DNA of 64,000 nt from Zoroaster sp. YZ-2022 (Eukaryota > Echinodermata > Asteroidea > Forcipulatida > Zoroasteridae), in NCBI GenBank assembly GCA_029582265.1, contig CM055830.1:23606163-23670162 (forward strand), read 5' to 3'. Shown here piece after piece: positions 1-11,401 of this stretch. A model generated the notes under the pieces. It saw only the letters and a list, made by a program, of their open reading frames with translations, did not search any database and had not been told where the DNA came from. The position numbers were made by a program, and so were the translations under genes. The first letter of the stretch is position 1; each line of letters starts with the position of its first letter.

Positions 1-192
1 AAAGATTCAATGAGTAAAGACTCACGAGTAGACTCAATGAGTCATTGAGTAGACTCAATGACTCAATGAGTAAAGATTCAATGAGTAAAGACTCACGAGT
101 AGATTCATTGAGTCATTGAGCAGACTCAATGACCAATGAGTAAAGATTCAATGAGTAAAGACTCAATGAGTAGACTCAATGAGTCAATGAGT
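1..192. repeat. 71-bp minisatellite built from GACTCA/TGAGTCA words
   Basis: About 2.7 copies of a roughly 71-bp unit start at the window edge. Each unit is composed of shorter 9-10 bp subrepeats of the form AATGAGTA / AAGACTCA. Both orientations of the word TGAGTCA occur, which is the AP-1 consensus; this is probably incidental to the repeat. The left boundary is outside the window. Confidence 0.9.
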
Positions 193-440
193 TTTAAAAC
201 CAATATAAAAAACCATCTGTAAATATATTGATGTCAAAGATTGTTGTTGGTGTTAAAATTATATTTAACAAATCATACTTGAATAGCTTCATTTTAAATC
301 TAAGCAACAACATCGGCTCATATGTGTCCATTCTATTTTAAGACACTACATGTCTTATACGCTCCAATTTGGCACATTTCCAATTTGATGAGAAACGACC
401 AAGACAGACGAATATCAATATGCATGTTGCGCTTGCGCAC

Positions 441-660
441 TACTCCCTCCACCACACAAAACGCGCGCGCCAGGGAATCTTGCATTGAGGAGGATATATA
501 TATATGTATATATATATGTATATGTACATGTATATATATGTATTATGTATTCTCCACCACACAAACTGATTTTGCGCGCGCCCAGACGTGTCTCACGGTG
601 CAGTTTTGTGTGGAGGGAGTCAACACGCGCGCGCCCGGCGCGCGCGCCCATGTATTTTGT
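441..660. repeat. CG-rich inverted-repeat block with TA microsatellite
   Basis: A CTCCCTCCACCACACAAAA stretch near 441-460 is matched in reverse complement near 603-621, with runs of GCGCGCGCC beside both arms and an alternating TATATG tract at 494-545. The ORFs crossing it are low-complexity and have no protein signature, so I read it as a foldback-type repeat, not a gene. Confidence 0.6.
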
Positions 661-687
661 GTACCACGCGCCCTTAGCCCAAATTTG

Positions 688-804
688 TGTGCAGCATCTT
701 GAGCAGGTTTGTGGCTGTGGTTGTGTGCAGTTTTTGTGCCGAATTCCGAATTCCGAACAAACTGCACACAACCGCAGCCACAAACCGGCTCAAGATGCTG
801 CACA
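688..804. repeat. Near-perfect ~115-bp palindrome
   Basis: The left arm begins TGTGCAGCATCTTGAGC and the right arm ends GCTCAAGATGCTGCACA. The arms meet at a GAATTCCGAATTC core near 740-755. Apart from a few substitutions the whole block is one long hairpin. It abuts the CG-rich inverted-repeat block on the left. Confidence 0.85.
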
Positions 805-1039
805 TATACTACTAACAACATTCCCAAGTCTGCGCTATTTAATGCGATACTGTATTGGCTTCAGGCAGACAAAAAACCACGATCGCAGACTTGGAACCAA
901 GTCTACGAATGAGCCAGAATGACAGCTAAAAATCAAGACGACCTGGCTGCGGGTGGGGTGAGCGCCTGTGTGTGTAGTGGTTTGGGTGGCCTTTATTGTT
1001 GTTTTTTTGCGTTTATTTTATTAGGCATATACTATCGAA

Positions 1040-1275
1040 TTCGTTGTTCTCCTTTTTGATGACGCAGGGGTTATTTTGTGACAACGTCCGCTGCCGACGT
1101 ACAGAAACCATGGAGAATTAATGCACTCAAACCCCAAACCAAATACATGTACTGAAGCAAACAAACGATCGAAACTTAACTTTATGAGATATTTCTCTTC
1201 ATTTGACCATGGAGGAAGGATTTCCTTCCTCCATGAAGGATTTCTTTCCTCCATGATCTGACTGCCTTGATCCTA
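1040..1275. repeat. Dispersed duplicate, copy A, with 46-bp hairpin insertion
   Basis: This segment (TTCTCC..TGATGACGCAG .. ATATTTCTCTTCATTTGAC) is repeated in direct orientation at 4248-4430. Copy A alone carries an insert at about 1208-1253 made of ATGGAGGAAGGA and its reverse complement, which would fold into a hairpin. No coding frame is conserved between copies. Confidence 0.7.
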
Positions 1276-1999
1276 CATTGATATAATGAGGTTTCACGCA
1301 TGGGTACACCGCGGGTAACCCCACTAATAATGACAAATTCATACGCCGAGCCGAGCTGTTTATCATAATTTGTATGCCCTCAAATTTTTCTGAAAAACAC
1401 AGATTTGAGGTCCATACATTTTAGGGATTGTGTAAAAATGGGCCAATATTATAACCTGGGGTCCCTGACTTCCAACTTTTAGTATTTTTGATACACTAGG
1501 TTCTGAAAAAGTGGTACTAATTTACTTCCAAGCGTAGGGCACCTTTTTTCCAGAATGGTGCTTTCCAAGTGTGGGCGTTTTCACTAAAGTGTACAGGTTG
1601 GTTTCCATAATTCAGTATAGTGCTAGCTTGTGCTGGTTTAAACTCACTAGTTAGGAGACGAGAAATCATCTCATGTGATGCCAAGTATGTGACCATCATA
1701 TCATCCAGGTAGTTTTTACTTGACAAAGTGGTACATACGTGTTCATTGAATGATAGCATGACATAGTCTCCTGATTAGTGAGTTTAACTCTTACATATCT
1801 GAGACCATCATCCTTGCCCATCTTTCTCTCTGCTCGTCTCCCAGTGTCAGTAACGTCTTGTCATCTGCTTGCCATTTCCAAATAATCATGCACAACATTA
1901 ATATTCTTGACTGTATCAAGATAAAAGAAACTGAAATGATTAATTGTTGTGCAACTGTTATTTCTGATCGTAAACAATGTCAGTATTTTGTCCAATTTA
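1276..1999. other. No gene recognised
   Basis: AT-rich sequence without a convincing coding frame or repeat. The short minus-strand ORF near 1517-1759 has no recognisable domain. Confidence 0.5.
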
Positions 2000-3365
2000 C
2001 ATCAAATTAATAATTATGATGGTTGCCACCCAATATTTGTTGGTTCATGAAAATCAGGATAAAATGCACAATTTTGTGGACAAAGTACATGCAAACTTAG
2101 TTTCTCATCTTTAAAAACACCAAGATATTATCTAATTATCACAGTCGACATAGTGTTGATAAAGCATTTAGTGCAATCATTAATGCACTTTCAGTAAGTA
2201 ATACATCAAAATAATTATGATGGTTGCCACCCAATATTTGTTGGTTCACAGAATGCCAAATTTTGTGGACAAAATACAGGCAAACTTAATTTCTCGTCTT
2301 TAAAAAAAGGGGGATTTAGTCAAAATTCAGAGAGTTGCTAAGCGGGCGGGTAAGATGTTTGGTAAAGAACAGGACATAAGCGCAATATGTCACGAACGAA
2401 TTTTAATTAAGGCCAAGTCAATTTTAATCAATAATACACATCCATTGCATGATTTTTATGAGGAAATGAGGTCTGGTAGGAGGCTGAGAAGTCTGAAGTG
2501 CAGAACTAGTAGATATTTAAACTCTTTTTTACCACACTCTATTCGTATTTTTAATGATAGTCAGTAACTTGTACAGGGAACAGAGGATACAGGCCGAGGG
2601 GGAGGAGGGGCTGCATGAAATAACATGAAATAGTGGTTTCCTGGATACAATGTTGTACATGTATTTGTATTTTTCAATGTGTTTGGTCCAATGATGTCTT
2701 CTGTTTTAGTCTGGTGAGTGGGTAGAGGTTTTTAGGGGTAGAGGTTTGCCGGATAAACTCACCTGAATTTCTTGTTTATACTGAATCTTATTTTGTATGC
2801 CCTCTTGTGTATATATGGTTTTTAGTTCTTTTTCTTTTTTTTTATTAGGTGTAATAATTTGTTTTTGTAAATAAATTTAAATATTTTTAATCTTATATAT
2901 GAGCAGGTTCGACAATACAAATTGCCATTTTAAGGACAATAAAAGATGAATTGAATTGAATTGAATTGAATTGAATTAAAAACACCAAGACAGTATCTAA
3001 TTTAATATCGCATTGGACACAGTCTTAAAGCATTTAGTGCAATCATTAATGCACTTTCAGTAAGTAATACATCAAAATATGATGGTTGCCACCTAATATT
3101 TGTTGGTTGACTGATGGAAATCAGGATAAAATACACAATTTTCTCATCTTTAAAAACACCAAGATATTATCTAATTATCACAGTAGACATAGTCTTGTTA
3201 AAGCATTTAGTGCAATCATTAATACACTTTCAGTAAGTAATTCCTCAAAAAATGATGGTTGTCACCCAATATTTGTTGGTTCATGAAAATCGGGATAAAA
3301 TACAAAATTTTCTGGCCAAAATACATGCAAACTTAATAACTCATCTTTAAAAACACCAATTTAGT
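2000..3365. repeat. Tandem array of ~175-200 bp units, split by a LINE fragment
   Basis: The phrase GATGGTTGCCACC(C/T)AATATTTG recurs near 2018, 2218, 3080 and 3254, with AAAACACCAAGA near 2113, 2978 and 3154 and GCAATCATTAATGCACTTTC between them. The spacing is 174-200 bp once the intervening LINE piece (about 670 bp) is removed. I see four copies. Confidence 0.85.
2308..2977 (+). mobile_element. 3' end of a non-LTR retrotransposon (LINE)
   Basis: The frame at about 2310-2566 encodes the extreme C-terminus typical of CR1/Rex1-like reverse transcriptase polyproteins: a basic K-rich stretch, then ILINNTHPLHDFY, then SGRR and KCRTSRY followed by SFLPHSIRIFN and a stop at 2565-2567. A 3' untranslated region follows and ends in a (TTGAA)n tail at about 2945-2977. 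Only this 5'-truncated tail is present, as is usual after target-primed integration. It sits in the middle of a tandem array, whose TTTAAAAACACC motif resumes directly after the tail, so the insertion is younger than the array. The exact LINE clade is inferred from the short C-terminus only. Confidence 0.75.
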
Positions 3366-3774
3366 AAAACATATTCTTCATTTAGTTCAAGTGTTAGGAA
3401 GGAAAGAAATCGTTATATTATCTTAACAGGGGTTAACTTGGGAATTCATTTTAAATCACCCTTCTCATTTTCTAACCTGGCCAAAACAGAAGCTTAATAA
3501 ATTATATTCCAATGAACAAACTGCCTCCACTGTGCAAATTCTTCTGTAATTTAGGATTTTATTAATCGTTTCACTTTTGGTGAAAACCATGTTCATGAAT
3601 GCATTCCAACTTGATAATAAATAATGATTGTGTAGCCTATTTTGACTCACACAACAACCTTTTCACCCGAAATCTATCTCATTTTTTATTTAATTATTGT
3701 TATTATTTAAAAATATATATATATATATATAATTGAACATTATTTCAGGCAATAACCAAAAGTGTAACCGTCCT
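3366..3774. other. No gene recognised; short TA tract
   Basis: AT-rich sequence with an (AT)n tract at about 3711-3731. The minus ORF at 3465-3650 shows no known motif. Confidence 0.5.
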
Positions 3775-3777
3775 TTA

Positions 3778-3952
3778 AAGGGACAATATCGTCACGATCA
3801 ACAGGGCATGGAATCGGAGTGTTAGTTTCAGAGCAAGTCAGCGACTGAAAATACCATTGTTGCTGCATAAATGCTGCATAAATGTGCCAGTAATGTTCAT
3901 CTTATTCCATGCCCTGTTGAAGTCTGCTCTGATCGTGACGACATTGTCCCTT
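3778..3952. mobile_element. 175-bp MITE with TTA target duplication
   Basis: The terminal inverted repeat AAGGGACAATATCGTCACG is mirrored at the right end as CGTGACGACATTGTCCCTT. A second, inner inverted pair is CAGGGCATGGAAT / ATTCCATGCCCTG. TTA lies immediately outside each end (3775-3777 and 3953-3955), which matches the 3-bp TWA duplication of PIF/Harbinger-type elements. There is no coding capacity. Confidence 0.7.
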
Positions 3953-4247
3953 TTACCCGAAAATAATTGTTTGTTTATGTGAGGGCGCTATTACAGTTAA
4001 ATTACGATAAATTAGCCAAGGGTATTTGTGTGTGTTTTGGGGTGGGGGTGGGGGTGGGGCCTTCAAGGGGTTGGTTTATTATATCTTATTATATACAAAC
4101 GAATAAATAATAATAATAATGGAGACAGTCTCGTTACAATTCGTGAGGGAAATATATTTTTGGCTAGGGAAGTACTGGGGGGAAGGAGGTAGAATATAAT
4201 ATTATGCGGTGGGTGACTTTCTGCGCGTTATTTTATCATAAGCGAGG

Positions 4248-4430
4248 GCGCTGTTCTCCTTTGTGACGCACAGATTATGTTGTGACGACACCGCTGCCTA
4301 CGTAAAGAACCATGGAGATGAGTTCATGCACTCAAACCTAAAACCAAATACACGGATTATATTCTATTGAAGCACACGAACGATTGAAACTGAACATTGA
4401 TATATTTCTCTTCATTTGACTGCTTTGATC
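4248..4430. repeat. Dispersed duplicate, copy B
   Basis: Direct copy of 1040-1275 without the 46-bp hairpin insert. Shared words include GTTCTCCTTT, CATGCACTCAAACC and ATATTTCTCTTCATTTGAC. Confidence 0.7.
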
Positions 4431-5729
4431 GTCACCAAGCAGTGAAAACATCCAAGATTCAGTTTTTATTTCACTTTTAGACACTATATTATTCTGAGGT
4501 TTCACATCAGTAAGTAGTCTGAAATATGCCTCTTCCGTTAGAATAATTATGTAATTTGTCGCTAAAAATAGGAGACTATGAACGGAAGAGGCAAGTAAAG
4601 AGATGTCTAACGACGCTGCGTAGCATTGACCACGTTTGCGTTAGGAAGCATGTCTTGTGCTTTTGATTATTTCTGCATTTTTTCGATATGCCGTTGATTT
4701 CACAGTAACAAAATATCTGGTAAGGGAAGGGGTAAGCTTTACCCTCCCCCTAAAAACAAATTAATACATAGAGAAAGGATCCCAACAAAACACACAAAAT
4801 CATTTAGGGATAAGCCTGACCGTTTTCCCAAAACGCAACGTGCAAGCTTTGCCCTTCTTCCCCATCCCCCTAAAAAAATATTTCAAATAAATACTAATTA
4901 AATTTCGTTTATTAATCGATATTGAGAGTTATATAATATTGAGCCTTGCTTATCCCTTGTGATTTTGGGGGTAAATACGGCAAGGCCCTGTGATTTTGAT
5001 CCCTTGTAATTTTGATGAAAATACGGCTAATACCAAGATGTATCATACATGTACCCGTAATCAATCAATTTGGGGAACAAAATGTGTGAGATCATATTTT
5101 TGTTTTATTTTATTTGAAGACGGTAGACCTTTTTTAACAAAGAAAAGCAACATTTTTTGAAACAATCTTTAAAATCTTCTCTTACTGCCGACCCTGAGTA
5201 TTTGAACTCAAGCCTGTATTCGCATTCAACTTTAGTTGTATTTATGAAATCTTTTAAAGATTAAACTTGGCAGTCATACCTCTAAATTCCATTCCCATGC
5301 ATTACCGCACCCCTTATGATTACATTATGAAAAGTATTCATATTTGTATTAAACACATTTTTAAACCAGTGTATAAGTCTGTTTTTGTATTCGGTCGAAG
5401 CCAGGTCTGTCTCTAAGTAAGACTTTCTAGCTTCCACGATTTAAGAAAAAAATTCAGCACTTTTAATTCGGATAACTACATGTATTAGCAATGATATGGA
5501 ATTTCTTTACTATCAACAAAACTTATGTCATCCCGAATATTGTTGTATCTAAAATAGAGCCCACCACTGTCATTATGTCAACAGAACTGAGCTAATGACG
5601 AAACAATACAAGGAAATAAAATCTTATTCCAATGTAAGGATTGAATCTGTTCATAAAATTATTGTCATATTACATGCACACTCCATTTTCCATTTCTACA
5701 TTTTAAAATAACAATAGGCTTTAATGGGA
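4431..5729. other. No gene recognised
   Basis: AT-rich non-coding sequence. GGAAGGGGTAAGC / CCCTCCCCCTA-type words recur near 4725-4870, but I could define no element. Confidence 0.5.
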
Positions 5730-6335
5730 TTTAGTGTCCACTAATGTCTATTTAATATAAAAGATTACAATTAGAATATAATCTTAATATTTAAATCAGC
5801 ATTTTGTTTGATTAATTTGATTTATGGACCAACATATATACAATGTAGATTAAATTATTCATTAAAAAGAAGAATCAACATGATTTTCACTGTGTTCACT
5901 AATGTCTATTAATATAAAAGATTACAATTCGAATATAATCTTAATAGTTAAATCAGCAATTTCTTTGATTAATTTGATTTATGGACCAACATATATACAA
6001 TGTAGATTAAATTATTCATTAAAAAGAAGAATCAACATGATTTTCACTGTGTCCACTAATGTCTATTAATATAAAAGATTACAATTAGAATATAATCTTA
6101 ATAGTTAAATCAGCAATTTCTTTGATTAATTTGATTTATGGACCAACATATATACAATGTAGATTAAATTATTCATTAAAAAGAAGAATCAACATGATTT
6201 TCACTGTGTCCACTAATGTCTATTAATATAAAAGATTACAATTAGAATATAATCTTAATAGTTAAATCAACATTTTGTTTGATTAATTTGATTTATGGAC
6301 CAACATATATACAATGTAGATTAACTTCCACAAAT
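5730..6335. repeat. Four-copy ~156-bp tandem repeat
   Basis: The units begin with GTGT(C/T)CACTAATGTCTATT near 5735, 5893, 6050 and 6206, and contain GATTTATGGACCAACATATA and AATCAACATGATTTTCACTG. Adjacent units are nearly identical, which points to recent expansion. AT content is very high and there is no ORF. Confidence 0.9.
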
Positions 6336-7689
6336 TACAACTATTAGAACATAGCCTTTTTATAATGCACTTGCTGTGTAAACTGTAGTAAACAATAAAA
6401 TGAATTAATCATTTGAATTAATCAAGTCTGTCATTTGCTTAACATTACTTACATAACTCTTATTACACAAGTTCATCTTATTGGGAGAAGCAACATAATT
6501 ACGTTTCCTAGCAACAAATCAAATCCTGTTAACTCTGTACATGTATGTGTTCATTCTGAAACCCATATACATATACAGATAAGCTCATGACAATCGATCG
6601 CTACTTTGAAGTGATTGGGGTGGGGATATGCAGAAAGAGTTTAATATAATTGTGATGTTATGCCTAAAGATTAAACATGAAGGTTTTTTTGTACAAAAGT
6701 TGCACTGTGCAGGTTAGTTTGTTTCAGACACGAACATTAGCTTTTTACTGTACATTAAAGTCGGCCACGTAAGTTCAGTTGCAGCCTTTGAAGCAGGTAT
6801 TTCTTTTCCAGACATGTCATGAGCAAAGATGCGAAGGGATCAGTGGTCTTGGTTGTTTGTATTATTATTGTTATATTCTTTATATTAATTTGACTTTCTA
6901 TAGTTAACTGATTAAACCACGTAATTGGACACAACCACCTAAACCACAATATTTTAAGTTGTTTCGTTAAACATCGTGACATCCTGACAAACATGTGTTT
7001 TTTATATAGTGAAAGCTTCATTTCCAGTTAGCGCATCCAGCCCCAGCAAATAAAACAAGTTCAATAAACGCACAGAATTGGAGCTGACCCGACTTTTCTT
7101 TCCTTGGTTTTTGTCGATCTAAATGCAATGGGCATATTAAGTACACGTGTATTTGAAAAGAATCAACTACATGTACCCATTATCAACATAGCAATAATTT
7201 TGGTGATACAAAATTCTGCCATAAAAGCGGGCCTGCTTTAACAATAATGGAAATATGTTTAAAATTGCTGCCATGTTGAAATAAAAAATGGCAGCCAAAG
7301 ATGACAATTAAAAGAATGGTACCCTAAGGAATGAACGTAAGTTAAAGATGTAGACATTTACTCTTCTATTTTGCTATATACATTCATATCAGATTGCTAG
7401 CAAGTCAAATAATTAAGAAAATCAAAATGGCTACCCCTTTAAAATTTAAAATGGTGGCCTTGGCCCTACTTATTAATACAAGGTTTTGAGGCTTCAATAC
7501 CCAAAATATAAACCTAACCATGTAATAGGTGTTCAAAAAGTAACAAATATGGGGGAAATGTCCAAAATGGTGGCCAATTTGAAATTCTTATGACAGCCCT
7601 TTGATTTTCTGATTCAGTTCAATGAGTACACACACTCCTCTCCCCCACCCCCTAGGATCCCAGTCCCAATAGTTCCCGCCTGCACGTCT
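6336..7689. other. No gene recognised
   Basis: Non-coding. The words AAAATGG(T/C)GGCC and AAAATGGCAGCC recur near 7290-7575, a weak local repetition. The 88-aa minus ORF at 6755-7021 has no recognisable domain. Confidence 0.5.
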
Positions 7690-7930
7690 CAATGCACTAA
7701 TCCTCCATTATCCAGCCATCGCGTGATCCAGCAGCCTACTTAAGCAGCAGCATTTCCCAGAGTCCGGTATTCTCCTGAGGACGATCAGAGCATACTGATC
7801 GAAACGTCGAGTTGTAACCTCCAGTTCTTTTCAGAACTAATTACTACTCAATAGAGAATTTCACATGGTGTCACCGCAATTAGTCTTACTTATCCTCTTC
7901 ACCATGCAAAGCTACAAGTTTTACCTTTCT
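7690..7930 (+). mobile_element. Penelope-like terminal repeat with hammerhead-like core (copy A)
   Basis: The sequence runs CTGAGGA (7775-7781), a perfect 7-bp stem CGATCAG/CTGATCG around AGCATA, then AAACGTC, then GTTGTAACCTCCAGTTC and TTTCACATGGTGTCACCGC. The CTGANGA-stem-GAAAC layout resembles the hammerhead ribozyme core found in Penelope-like element terminal repeats. Partial copies lie at 10339-10449, 24455-24610 (minus) and 44452-44590. The family assignment is inference from this core and from the dispersed copies; no GIY-YIG or RT coding was seen. Confidence 0.5.
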
Positions 7931-8195
7931 TCATATTAATACAATTGTACTAGATAACTGATAAAAGACACAACAAGTCTTGAACTATTTGGCAGTACGT
8001 ATTGTGCCCCCTCAAAATTCACATCCCAAAGATGGGCTTGTAAAACAAGGGCTTGTAAAACAAGGGCTTGTAAAACAAGTGTGCCTCTCAAGTACTTCCA
8101 ATGAAAATCATTGTGCCTCCAAAAAAAAAAAGAAAAGAAAAGAAAAGAAAGTGCCAACGATGTGTATTGGTTTTGTTTGTACCGGTGTATGGGCA

Positions 8196-8714
8196 ATTCT
8201 CCGGTAACGGAAATTATGCCCATTACTTACCCTGCAAACATTTGCCATCACATGGAAAATATGTTTCATGCTGTAGAGACAATTTCCAGGTTACAAATTT
8301 ATAAATTTCTGTGAAGTTTAGTAATTTAAAAGAAAATTTTCAATCATGGTAACGGAATTACGTCTGGACGGTAACGGAATTACGTATTGTATTTGTACAG
8401 GTCATAATGTGTTTTTGTATGATATGCAATAATGTTCTCACAAGTACATGTCCTTTACATACATGTACATGATCCAATTGAATCATGCCAACTTAAGAAT
8501 TTCCAACCAAATTAATGAACGTTTATTGCAAATACTGCCTAGAACACTATATAAATATGTACAATAGCATACCTTCAAACTAACATTGTGTCATATTTTT
8601 TGGTGAACGAAAACCGTTAGTAATTAACATTAAATAAAACAATTTAACAATTATTGTTATTTTCTTTGCCACACAAATTACTTTTTTGCATTTTTGGGGA
8701 GTAACGGAATTACG
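8196..8714. repeat. Scattered GTAACGGAATTACGT motif, four occurrences
   Basis: GTAACGGAA(A)TTA followed by CGT or TGC occurs near 8202, 8347, 8371 and 8701, downstream of the monooxygenase gene. Between them lies AT-rich sequence without a coding frame. A purine tract (A12, then AAAAG repeats) precedes them at 8119-8151. It may be a degenerate satellite or a binding-site cluster. Confidence 0.4.
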
Positions 8715-9267
8715 TGTGATTTTTTCATGTTTTATTAAATAAAATTCTGGAGAACACGAAAACAAATTTTTTTTCTTCAAAATATAAAAGTAGTATTTGG
8801 TACAATGGCTATCTAGAGACATAAACAACTGTATTGGACCAGGCCTCCACTAATCACAATGTCCAAGATAATTAAAGTGATCCAAGTGTATTACAGGCTC
8901 GTGTTACTTATCAAAGTCTGCATTTTCACAACCTTCAATCAGGTTATCAGATATACATTTACAGGTGATTCATGGTTTTTTTTGTGACCAGAGGACCAAA
9001 CGTACACAAAAATCATATTATTTACATATACAAATTCTCATGTGTACAATTCCATTTTCAAACGTTTTTACTGTTTTCATATTATATCAACATAGCAATT
9101 TTACATATTTTCCCCATGTCACAATATATGTTAGTTTTACTTATTCAACTGTGTTTGATTTCAATACTTGTTCAAATTCAATTTCATGTAAAGCTCAGAG
9201 CCCGGTACACATCTGTCAAAACAGGACCACTATACTCATGTTGTTTTCTGTCCTGTTTAAGATCACC

Positions 9268-11401
9268 TTAAAATTTTGCCACAACAATACAGAGAACTAT
9301 AACAAGCAGACTTAGTATTAGCAGTATGCTTGTGGGTCTTGATTTCTTCTGGACATTACAGATACGTGTCTGTAATGGAGCATGAATCCTGTCATATACT
9401 GTGTTAATAGCTTCCTTAGCACCACTCCACTTACCTGGTCCCATCAAACGATATTGATAAGGAACACAAGGACCAAAATAGCAACGAAGAGCCAATAATG
9501 GGTCAGTAAAGAACAGCTTGAATAAATCAGGCTTGACTCCAAACTCTGAAGCGATGGTATCCATGTACTGGATCCAATCAACTTGAATGGTGTGACGTTG
9601 TGACTTCTTGTAGCGTTTACTCATTTCATCTTTCATTAGCTTAATAGCGGCTTCCATCTCTGGCTGGGTAGGTAGAAGAGCTAGGCCCTTGAAGACACGA
9701 GTAGCCCATCGACTCTGCAACTCAGATATAGGGTGGATTGCACCCCATGGTTGTGTGCAACCGATGACACAAATGGTTGGATGTTTCAAGTCTGGAGGGA
9801 AGACTAACTTGAATAGATTGACTTCATTTTTCTTCACCTCGAAAGAAGGGCATTCAATGAACGGGAAACAGAAAGTGTATCCTGTAGCCAAAATGACACA
9901 ATCGATGTTATCCTCAATTGTTCCATCCTCAAACACCACTCCAGTCTTTGTGAAATGGGAAACATTGGGCTTCACAGCTAATGCACCGCTCAAAATACGG
10001 TTTGGTAGGTCATCATTGACAAACGGGTGAGCATTCAGAGGGCCAAAATCAGGCTGCAGACCGTACTTAGCATGATTAAATTTAGCCTCCATCTTTTCTT
10101 GCATCCACTTTGCTTGAATGCTTTGAGGAAGATATTGCAAGACTCGCCTTGAGCCTACGATGTCTCCAGGATAACCATGATCAGCTACACGGTTGAGAAC
10201 CCACGTTCCAGTCCTTGTACTCAAAAACACCTATAATTAAACATACCAAAAAGATATGTGAAGTTGATGGAATTCATCAGTCAAATTTTATTGAAACAAT
10301 GTTCCCTGTATCTGCCATATTATATACAAATGTGTATATATACACAGTTCTTTTCAGAACTAATTACTACTCAATTGAGATTCCACATGGTGTCACCGCA
10401 ATAATAGTCTTACTTATCATCCTCACCATGCAAAGCTACAAGTTTTACCTATACATGTACAATGTACGTAAATATTGGCTCTCAACACCGTCCAAGCTTG
10501 ATTCTGTGCAAGACTGCACTTTTATAGTACGCTATGGGAGTTAGGGTGTTTGTGTTGACTACTAGAAGAACCCTGATCAACATGTACATAATGGGTTATA
10601 TACAGAACCTGTTATTATAATTATTAAATATTATTATTATTATTAATCCTACGTCGTCCCTTTGATATTTTGTCTTCAGCCTCAAATTCACAGAGGCAAA
10701 TAAAGAAACATAATTATTTCACTTAAATGGGAATGGGTGTGTAGCAATGAGTAACTCATGGTTCAAGTGATTTTTACCTTTGATGAAATCCGACTCAATT
10801 CCACAGATGCATCACCTCCTGAGTTACCGATTCCAATGACAACAACCCGCTTATCAATAAGTTCATACGGTGTCTTGTAGTCATGTGTGTGTAACACCTT
10901 TCCTTGAAACTCTTCAAGGCCTTGAAAATCAGGAATATTGGGTGTAGTGTGATGCCCAATACAGATCATGACAGCATCAAAGAATTCAGTGATACGTTCT
11001 CCACTATCTCTATTCTTAGATGTGATCTGCCAGCGTCCAGTTGTGTCATAGTCAGCTGCCGGCTTCACATTTTCAACTTCGGTGCGGAATTTAATGTGGC
11101 GCCTAAGGTCAAAGTTGTCAACGTAACTCCAGAAGTACTTTTCAATGTATGAGTTGTGCATATAGTTAGGATATTCCTTAGGTATTGGATAGTCACTATA
11201 ACACATCATCTCTTTGCTAGTATTGATGATGGTGGACTTAAAGACACAACCCTGGCCATCCCTATCCTCTCTATAGGACCAGAGGCCACCCACTCTGTCT
11301 GATTTTTCAAAGCATGTTGGTATAAGATCTTCATCCAAACAGCATTTAAGGGCAGTGATCCCACTTGCACCAGCTCCGATGACAGCTACTCTCTTGCTCA
11401 T
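9268..11401 (-). CDS. Flavin-containing monooxygenase, complete, two coding exons
   Basis: Exon 1 is 11401-10778 (208 codons) and exon 2 is 10230-9268 (320 codons and a TAA stop). They join in phase 0 at AAG|GTAAAA and TTATAG|GTG, giving 528 residues, the usual FMO length. Visible motifs are the FAD-binding GAGASG at residues 9-14, the FMO signature FQGKVLHTHDY at 165-175, the NADPH-binding GIGNSG at 190-195 and ATGY at about 323-326. The last ~20 residues are a hydrophobic anchor ending in a short basic tail, as in microsomal FMOs that face the cytosol on the endoplasmic reticulum. The family uses NADPH and O2 to oxygenate soft nucleophiles (N, S). A splice acceptor (TTTCCTCAG at about 11422) just upstream of the ATG suggests a 5' untranslated exon. 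No frameshift or stop was found, so it looks functional. Which FMO subtype it is cannot be told from here. Confidence 0.95.
10339..10449 (+). repeat. Penelope-like repeat fragment (copy B) in the FMO intron
   Basis: CAGTTCTTTTCAGAACTAAT through ACCATGCAAAGCTACAAG matches copy A at 7823-7920 closely. It lacks the CTGAGGA/AAACGTC core. It lies between the two FMO coding exons and does not touch their splice sites. Confidence 0.75.

Noticed and set aside
1..192. CRISPR-like array or AP-1 enhancer cluster
   Set aside because: No unique spacers, and the organism is eukaryotic; the AP-1 words follow from the repeat unit itself.
322..922. Several overlapping ORFs of 67-145 codons
   Set aside because: They lie in the CG-rich inverted repeats, where both strands stay open by symmetry; the translations are low-complexity.
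7980..8314. Overlapping frames with GLVKQ repeats and Lys-rich runs
   Set aside because: They come from a three-fold GGGCTTGTAAAACAA repeat and an A/G tract, in low-complexity sequence without a domain.
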